Positions 58,591-64,000 of a DNA stretch of 64,000 bases are shown here, piece by piece. Made by a program: the position numbers and the translations under genes. Every line of letters starts with the position of its first letter. Position 1 is the first letter of the stretch. Origin of the DNA: Axinella damicornis (Eukaryota > Porifera > Demospongiae > Axinellida > Axinellidae); NCBI GenBank assembly GCA_963931865.1, contig OZ007505.1, positions 1,225,289 through 1,289,288 on the forward strand, written 5' to 3'. Under the pieces are notes generated by a model. The model was not told where the DNA came from and ran no database searches. It saw only the letters and a list, made by a program, of their open reading frames with translations.

Positions 58591-61500
58591 CACACAGTGC
58601 TCTCACAGAGGCGAATGCAAAGCATGCTGGTACAAGACAAGCAGCTCAAGAAATGAGCAAGCAGTAAGTACAACTCTATAGACCTCGTCATCTAAGCATT
58701 CCCACCAATCAGAGAGCTGCATTTGGCATCTAGATAGGAAGTGACAGTGCTTTAATTCCGAAGCGTTTTGGAATGCGAGATTACTGCCCTGAAATATATC
58801 AGTAGTTGTTGCTAATTGTACGCATGTAGAACTAAGAACCAGCCACTAATCTCTTTGCACAATAGTATAAATGACATCATTGTGACATCATTGCACTAGT
58901 GGTGGTACATCTACAACTACAGAGGGTCTGTTCAAATTGTTGGTCAATGCACGATGGTAGTGACATCATCATGACATCATTGCACTAGTGGTGGTACATG
59001 TACAACTACATTGTTATTTCCTCTAGGCAAGAGGGTCTGTTCAAATCGTTGGTCAAGTCCGGAAGCTATCTTCCTCTTGTGCAGTCCAAGATACAGTGAG
59101 TGTGATTGTTATTGACAAATGAGGGGGATATCCAATGATAGTCAGCAGGTGGAGGGGAGAGGGGAGGGGCTACAACCCTACAGCCCCTAAAGTAATCATA
59201 GTTACAAGTAGCTTCGCTTGCTGCAGCTACTGCTGCGTCATTGCATCCGTATGACTCCGGCATCGGGCAGCTGGGGATGGGGGGGAGGGGGATCTCAAAT
59301 ACATGTTACGAGTCTACAATTTGCTCCTTCAGGAAGCACCCTAGAGCACCTAGATTTCTTTGGAGGTGGCGAAGAGGCTTGCCTCGTAGTTTGCCTATAG
59401 TGTATTTCCCCTCCCACCAAAAATCCTACATTAAACCGTGACCACAGTCCCTCAACTTTATTCCCCACCGTACATGCACACACGTACAGGGAGGGCGTTG
59501 GTTTCTATACCCGCCTTCATGAAAATGTCACCAAACTGAAGAAGAGGACAGCTGAAGTGTGTAACACTCGGAGAAGAGAGAGACAGAGTGTCCAGAGGTA
59601 AAGAGCCCGCTAGCACCCTCACTCCAAGCACAAGTTCAATCAGTCAGTACAGATGAGAGTTATTGGCCTCAGCTAAAAATGTTGCGATGTCTATACTGTT
59701 CTGCTAGCTACCTGTGCAATAGTTATTGCAGTGACAAGTATCTAACCTAGGTTGTTCCCACCTCCAATGTTACAATGCTACATTGCTGGCAGTAACAGAT
59801 GGAGAAGGCCTGACATCTTTTCCCACATAGTGGGTCAAGTAGAGTGGACTTAATTTTGCATGTGCAAGGAGTACCAGGACAAGTGATACATGGTACCAGG
59901 ACAAGTGATACATAGTACCAGGACAAGTGATACATGGTACCAGGACAAGTAATACATGGTACCAGGACAAGTGATACATGGTACCAGGACAAGTGATACA
60001 TAGTACCAGGACAAGTGATACATGGTACCAGGACAAGTGATACATGGTACCAGGACAAGTGATACATATATAGTACCAGGACAAGTGATACATGGTACCA
60101 GGACAAGTGATACATGGTACCAGGACAAGTGATACATGGTACCAGGACAAGTGATGCATGGTACCATGACAAGTGATACATGGTACCAGGACAAGTGATA
60201 CATAGTACCAGGACAAGTGATACATGGTACCAGGACAAGTGATACATGGTACCAGGACAAGTGATACATGGTACCAGGACAAGTGATACATAGTACCAGG
60301 ACAAGTGATACATGGTACCAGGACAAGTGATACATGGTACCAGGACAAGTGATACATGGTACCAGGACAAGTGATACATAGTACCAGGACAGGTGATACA
60401 TGGTACCAGGACAAGTGATACATAGTACCAGGACAAGTGATGCATGGTACCAGGTGACGGGCGTACTATAGCTAGCTGGTGGCTATAGGGTTTTGACTTG
60501 CAAATGATAGGCTATGTAAGCTGGTACTTCTGTCACTTGTTGAATAACAGATGCCAGTGCCACCTCTCAAGTTTTGGATGGAGGTCTGTGTCATAGGCTA
60601 CCTACTACCATTTTGTTGGTCCATAAATTACTGCAGGTGATTAATACTTTCACTTTGCTTCCTCCAAAGGCAAAGCGTGACCCCTCCACCACCTCCTCCT
60701 CCAGCCGACCAGGACCAGAGTCAACCTGCACACCCGCCCATGAGACCACCAAAGAAGGCGGAGCTCTCTGGTAGACCTCTACCACCAGAGCAGCAAAAAC
60801 TGCCTCCAGAATTCCCTCCCACAGATGAACCTGATAACCTTGTTTCAGATCAGTCGCACCAACCGGCCTCCTCAGCACCGACATCCCAACAGCCATCTTC
60901 TCTTCCTGGTGGAGTCCTCTCCTCTCAGCCTGCTGGTATCGGTCCTCAGTCAGATGTGGATCATCAACTACAGGAGCTTCAACGGATGCATGAACTACAG
61001 ATGCAACAGCTGAAGCATGCAGAGCAAGCCACACACCCCCAGGAAGGGACGCATCAAGCACCGCAGCAACAGCGAGATCAGGTTCTGCCTGATGATGTGT
61101 TAGAAGGTCATCAGCCGCAGCAGCAAACCATGCCTGCCACGGGGGAACTACTAGCCCCAACTCAAGTGCCACCCACAGCAAGTGAGGGCCAACTCCCAGG
61201 AGGTGGTGCAATACAGCCCCAGCTGCTTCCATCAAATGCTGGGTCACAGCAGCAAGCTGATGGAAGCATGGAGCCCCTCGGGGAACGTCAGCAGCCTGGT
61301 GAAGTTATAGAAGGAAGTCTGTTCCACCTGCAAGGTGATGCTACTCCTGGTGCTGTCCCTGAAGCAAGCCAAGCCCTACTCAACTTGCAAATGCTGCTGC
61401 AACCACCTGGTGTTGCCAGCCAACTTCCACCAGCAGAAACCATCCATCCTCCAGAGTCAATCCCTGTTAGGCAAGAATTCGAAGCAGGGCATTCCCCCCG

Positions 61501-64000
61501 CATGTCTCCCATCCCCCAGAGGCCACCCAAGCCCCATCACCTGCAGTCGAAGCCCAAACAGCACTCTCCCTCCCCGGCTCCAAGTTCGCAAATGCCTGCT
61601 TCAGGGTCGCAGGTTTCAACTCCAGGTTCAGAAGTCCACACCCTTCCTCCTCCCCAGCCACCCTCTGATCAGTGGCCACAACAGGATGATGAGCCAGCTG
61701 CGCCTGTGATTGATCCGTATGAACCAACTCCCTGTGCAGGAGGCGGGGAACAAGAGTCCAGTATTCCTCCCACGGCCCCTGGCCACATGCAGATGCCTCC
61801 CAATCAGTTCCCACCTCCTAGCATCCCCCAACACATCCCCGAGCAAACCACTTCCATCATTCCACATCAAGAAGAAAGAGTGTGGTTGGAAGAACCTACT
61901 GGCCCTCCTCCACAAGGAGGAGGAATTACTTTGTCAGCTGGTTTCATTCCTTTGGGTGAAGTAGCTCCACAACCTGAACATGACGTCAGTCTACCACCAC
62001 CAGGGGCAGGTGAAAACACAGTAACTGTTGACTCGTTTTCCAGACCCATTCCAGCTGTACAGAACCCTGAACCCATGCATGTGATTCCAGAGGTACAGCC
62101 CATACCGCTTGATGGCTCAGTTCCATTCCAAGAGGATGTCATCCCTGAACCAAGGGAATTCATCTCACTTGAACCAACTCAGCCTCCTCCTTCTGAAAGC
62201 CTTCCATCCAGGCAAATTCCTCCGCCTGGTGTCCAATCGAGTACCATCGTCTCGAGTACCATACCTCCTCCAGCCAAATCCAGCCAGGGACCATTTGAAC
62301 AACTTGCAGCCGAAGCATTTGCTGGGCTTACCTCGGGTAGCATGACAGCTGATAAAGCTCCACCAGTAACTAGTGCAGTCGAAGATGTTCCCACTCTTGC
62401 GGACCCTACTCAGGCCAGTGAGGCAGTCTCTAGTGACCGTGCCGGCAGTGAGACCTCACGGGAGATAACTCCTCTCAGACAGATAGCAGCACAACCAATC
62501 ATGTCTCTACCAGGCCGAGTCTCTTTGACCACCAGCCATGAGCTCCCATCTGTTAGTCTAGGGTTGGGTTCTGTTCCACCTCTTCCTGCTTTGAACTCAA
62601 CTGGGATTGATACAAACCTGGCAAGCTTGCCTGTGAGTATGGTGTCGGTGTACCAGCCAATTGCAGCACCTCTGAGTTTACCAACACCTCCTTCAGTATC
62701 ACCCCTACCCCAGGAGCTTTCAACTCCCCTCTTCCACTCTCTGCAGTCACCTAACACTGCCCACTTTGAAGCACTGCTTTCCAGCCAACAGGACACCATC
62801 CGTGAGCAGAGCAGACAAGTGGATCAACAAAACCAGCAAATCCACAACCAAAAGACGCAAATTGAAGACCACATGCAGCAAATTCTTATCCTGCAGCAGC
62901 AGATTGCTCAACTTTCAATGCAGCAGCACAAGCAGGAGCAGGACAAAGTGGCGTCAAGCGGACAGCAGGCTGTCCTGATGCAGCTGCTCCAGCAACAGCA
63001 AGGAATGTTCTCTCAGCAGCAATCACACATTGAGAAACTAAGCGAGGTGGGAGAGTCGCACAGAAGGGAGCAAATGGAGTTAGAAGTCAAGTACAAGCAG
63101 GCTTTGGCGGTAGAGCAAGAGCAGAAGTCTTCCCTGCAGAACCAAGTTATGCAGCAGAACCAGGAAGTACAGAAGTTACACCAGCAGTTGCAATCACAGG
63201 CACAACAGTACCAGAGCCTTCAGTTTCAGCTGCATCAGTACAGCACTCAGGTCCAGGAACGAGACAAGCAGTTGATTGCCTTCAGAGACCAGCATAAACA
63301 GATTGTGCAGAACTTAGAGCAGCGACACCAGCAGAAGGTGGAGCAGCTCATGGAGCATATCCAGAAGCTTCAGGCTGAAGTGAAGAGGAGTCGTGTTGAG
63401 CTGCAGAGACAGCCGCAAATGCAGCCTCCAGGAGGAGGTCTTCCTCCTCCACTGCACCCTGTACAGGTTAGGCCACTGCAACCACAGCCTGTTCGACATC
63501 CTGGTCCCCAGGCTTTGCATTTGCAAACACTGCTTCCACAACCAGTGCAACCAGCTGACCTTCCAAACCATCCACCACAACAGGCAATTCTACAGCCGAC
63601 TCGTGTTTCACCCCAACCACCATTGCATTCACAACCCCCACCTATTCACTCTCAGGGAGCAGCAGTTCCACACAGACCTCCTCAACTTCAGTCCCAACAG
63701 CAACCTCCTTCCCAGCAGCTGCAACCTCCTTCCCAGCAGCTGCAACGTCCACCCCAGCAGCTGCAACGTCCACCCCAGCAGCTGCAAACTCGACCACAAC
63801 CTTCACCCCAGCAACATCAACCTTTGCCCCAACAACATCAACCTTCACCCCAGCAACATCAACCTTCACCCCAGCAGCATCATCCTTTGCCCCAGCAACG
63901 TCAACCTTCACCCCAGACCCCTCAGTGGGAAGGTCAGCAGCTGCCACAAAGGCGGGACACAGTACCTCAATATCAGCAACCATTCATTCAGCCGGCTACA
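49702..64000 (+). CDS. PTPN23: BRO1-domain ESCRT protein HD-PTP (5' part; open at right edge)
   Basis: At least 1819 residues from 23 exons: 49702..49791, 50576..50650, 51296..51420, 51780..51856, 52117..52166, 52524..52583, 52904..52978, 53087..53173, 53260..53388, 53949..53996, 54476..54671, 54889..55069, 55424..55491, 55633..55707, 55781..55872, 56273..56359, 56725..56842, 57532..57578, 58121..58323, 58598..58663, 59027..59095, 59490..59597 and 60670 to the edge. BRO1 domain (~1-370): HAIRPPRDYGGCSVIRRY, THFQCAAGAITYL, NLMLGQAQECLVEKSL. V-like domain (~370-708): SKSNSELKAMFDQHYQNL, TAQDKILTALTEAN. Then ~700 residues rich in Pro/Gln, a Gln-rich coiled coil (~1405-1620), and Pro/Gln again. 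Vertebrate HD-PTP sorts receptors with ESCRT-III and ends in a PTP-like domain, not reached here. ALIX is the alternative but fits less well. Confidence 0.9.
50098..50280. repeat. Degenerate tandem repeat in PTPN23 intron 1
   Basis: Recurring GTAGGTGAAGTCTTGGGAC with variable GTGGGACC or TTGGT spacers, about seven units. Confidence 0.85.
51137..51292. repeat. (CCCT)n / poly-C tract before exon 3 of PTPN23
   Basis: About 110 bp of CCCT repeats followed by poly-C and CTCTCTCCC, running into the exon 3 acceptor at 51295. Only the polypyrimidine role is likely; the long ORFs here are artefacts. Confidence 0.9.
51461..51562 (+). pseudogene. Partial duplicate of PTPN23 exon 3 (dead exon copy)
   Basis: The sequence from CAGCTGCACCTGCTGAG through CCATCACAGGTGGGAG repeats the 3' half of exon 3 and its donor region (51355-51444) with few differences. 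An insertion in GAGCTCGAGGTACGG and the change GAGAAAGGG to GAGATAGGG, which creates TAG in the frame corresponding to exon 3, prevent coding use. It has no acceptor of its own. Confidence 0.85.
51593..51633. repeat. Poly-C tract (~40 bp)
   Basis: An uninterrupted C run in PTPN23 intron 3, shortly followed by a GGGGAGG-rich patch. Length is likely uncertain in any assembly. Confidence 0.9.
53553..53587. repeat. Hairpin-family copy in PTPN23 intron 9
   Basis: TAGGCTCATTCCCAGGCC and ATCGGAATGAGCCTA; loop near CAATC. Confidence 0.7.
55176..55269. repeat. Long hairpin-family copy in PTPN23 intron 12
   Basis: GGCCTCGTTCCAGGCTCGAG, CTCCTCCCCAACTTTTGGTC and GCATACTGTATAATATGC form a nearly continuous stem with AAAAAGCTGGGGAGGAGCC and TGGGAACAAGGCTA. 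One of the longest perfect stems of the family. Confidence 0.85.
56432..56464. repeat. Poly-G tract (~33 bp)
   Basis: An unbroken G run within a G-rich stretch in PTPN23 intron 16. The opposite-strand equivalent of the poly-C tracts elsewhere in the window. Confidence 0.9.
56905..57265. repeat. G-rich minisatellite (GGGAGAGGGAGGGATGCTGG type)
   Basis: About 360 bp of irregular GGGAGAGGGAGGG(A/T)GGCTGG units in PTPN23 intron 17. On the coding strand it has many closely spaced GGG runs, so the intron transcript could form G-quadruplexes. Confidence 0.85.
57291..57470. repeat. 45-bp tandem repeat, four copies
   Basis: Four essentially identical units containing TCATTGGAGCCTGATCACAG, GTCAATGTGATGGGAGGCTA and TTATG. 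Near-identity suggests recent expansion. Confidence 0.95.
57919..57998. repeat. Hairpin-family copy with one arm duplicated
   Basis: TAGCCTTGTTCCCAGGCCGC is followed by two consecutive copies of TCCTCCTACGCAGCCTGGGA ending ACGAGTC. It shows one early step of tandem growth of a hairpin arm. Confidence 0.8.
58529..58597. repeat. (CA)n microsatellite ending at a splice acceptor
   Basis: CACACACA with CACGCACA interruptions runs directly into the PTPN23 exon 20 acceptor CACACAG at 58597. Confidence 0.9.
58868..59056. repeat. Local tandem duplication spanning the PTPN23 exon 21 start
   Basis: GACATCATTGCACTAGTGGT, GGTACATCTACAACTACA and AGAGGGTCTGTTCAAATTGT with TGGTCAA occur at 58868-58947, and nearly the same order at 58971-59056. 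In the second copy about 20 bp (TTGTTATTTCCTCTAGGCA) separate ACTACA from GAGGGTCTG. Those bases hold the true acceptor, so only the second copy is an exon. Confidence 0.85.
59871..60455. repeat. 22-bp minisatellite in PTPN23 intron 22
   Basis: About 26 copies of ACCAGGACAAGTGATACATGGT with a few TAGT or GCATGG variants. GGTACC at each junction is palindromic. The ~230-aa ORFs on the other strand are by-products of a repeat without stop codons. Confidence 0.95.

Noticed and set aside
59747..60445. 232-aa minus-strand ORF of CITCPGTMYHLSW repeats
   Set aside because: Translation of a 22-bp minisatellite in a PTPN23 intron; all three minus frames are open.
60574..62978. ORFs of 60-140 aa within the last PTPN23 exon
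   Set aside because: They lie in other frames of, or opposite to, the continuous open frame that starts at the 60670 acceptor and runs to the window edge.

Overview
The window is animal nuclear DNA. Genes are split by GT-AG introns of roughly 100 bp to over 8 kb, there are no operons, and several products occur only or mainly in animals: ARB2A/FAM172A, COA1, HD-PTP/PTPN23 and acid sphingomyelinase. A CARD joined to NB-ARC and TPR, short promoters shared by divergent genes, genes nested in introns, and a great load of small palindromic elements suggest an early-branching animal. My guess is a demosponge, from general resemblance only; no species is claimed.

Layout. 1-0.6 kb: 5' exon of an acid sphingomyelinase-like gene (minus). 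1.2-10.0 kb: ARB2A/FAM172A (plus, 11 exons), with an RRM protein gene (6.6-8.25 kb, minus) nested antisense in one intron. 10-14.2 kb: no gene, only repeats and tRNA-like SINE traces. 14.25 kb: UQCRQ, a complex III subunit. 15.7-21.8 kb: CARD/TM/NB-ARC/TPR gene A (plus). 22.3-30.2 kb: COA1 (minus, 3 exons); its first intron contains paralogue gene B (24.26-28.28 kb, plus). 30.4-45.9 kb: ATG9 (plus, 14 exons); intron 4 is 8.6 kb long, 7.5 kb of it one tandem satellite. 46.4-49.5 kb: prohibitin-1 (minus, 7 exons, 272 aa). 49.7 kb to the end: PTPN23/HD-PTP (plus, 23 exons seen), still open at the right edge before any phosphatase domain.

How they relate. COA1, UQCRQ and PHB act in the mitochondrial inner membrane. 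ATG9 and HD-PTP act in autophagy and ESCRT/endosome traffic, and acid sphingomyelinase in the lysosome. No operon-like logic links them. COA1/ATG9 (174 bp between start codons) and PHB/PTPN23 (181 bp) are head-to-head pairs with CRE- or NRF1-like palindromes in or beside the gap.

Most unusual points: (i) two linked membrane-anchored, CARD-bearing STAND proteins with a hydrophobic segment between CARD and NB-ARC and a hydrophobic tail, one nested antisense inside COA1; (ii) a dispersed hairpin family (TAGCCTCGTTCCCAGGC type), one copy of which appears to have grown into a 7.5-kb higher-order satellite inside ATG9; (iii) a ~0.5-kb repeat carrying two ATG-plus-splice-donor cassettes. Exon borders were set by eye from splice consensus, phase and remembered family alignments; no search was run.
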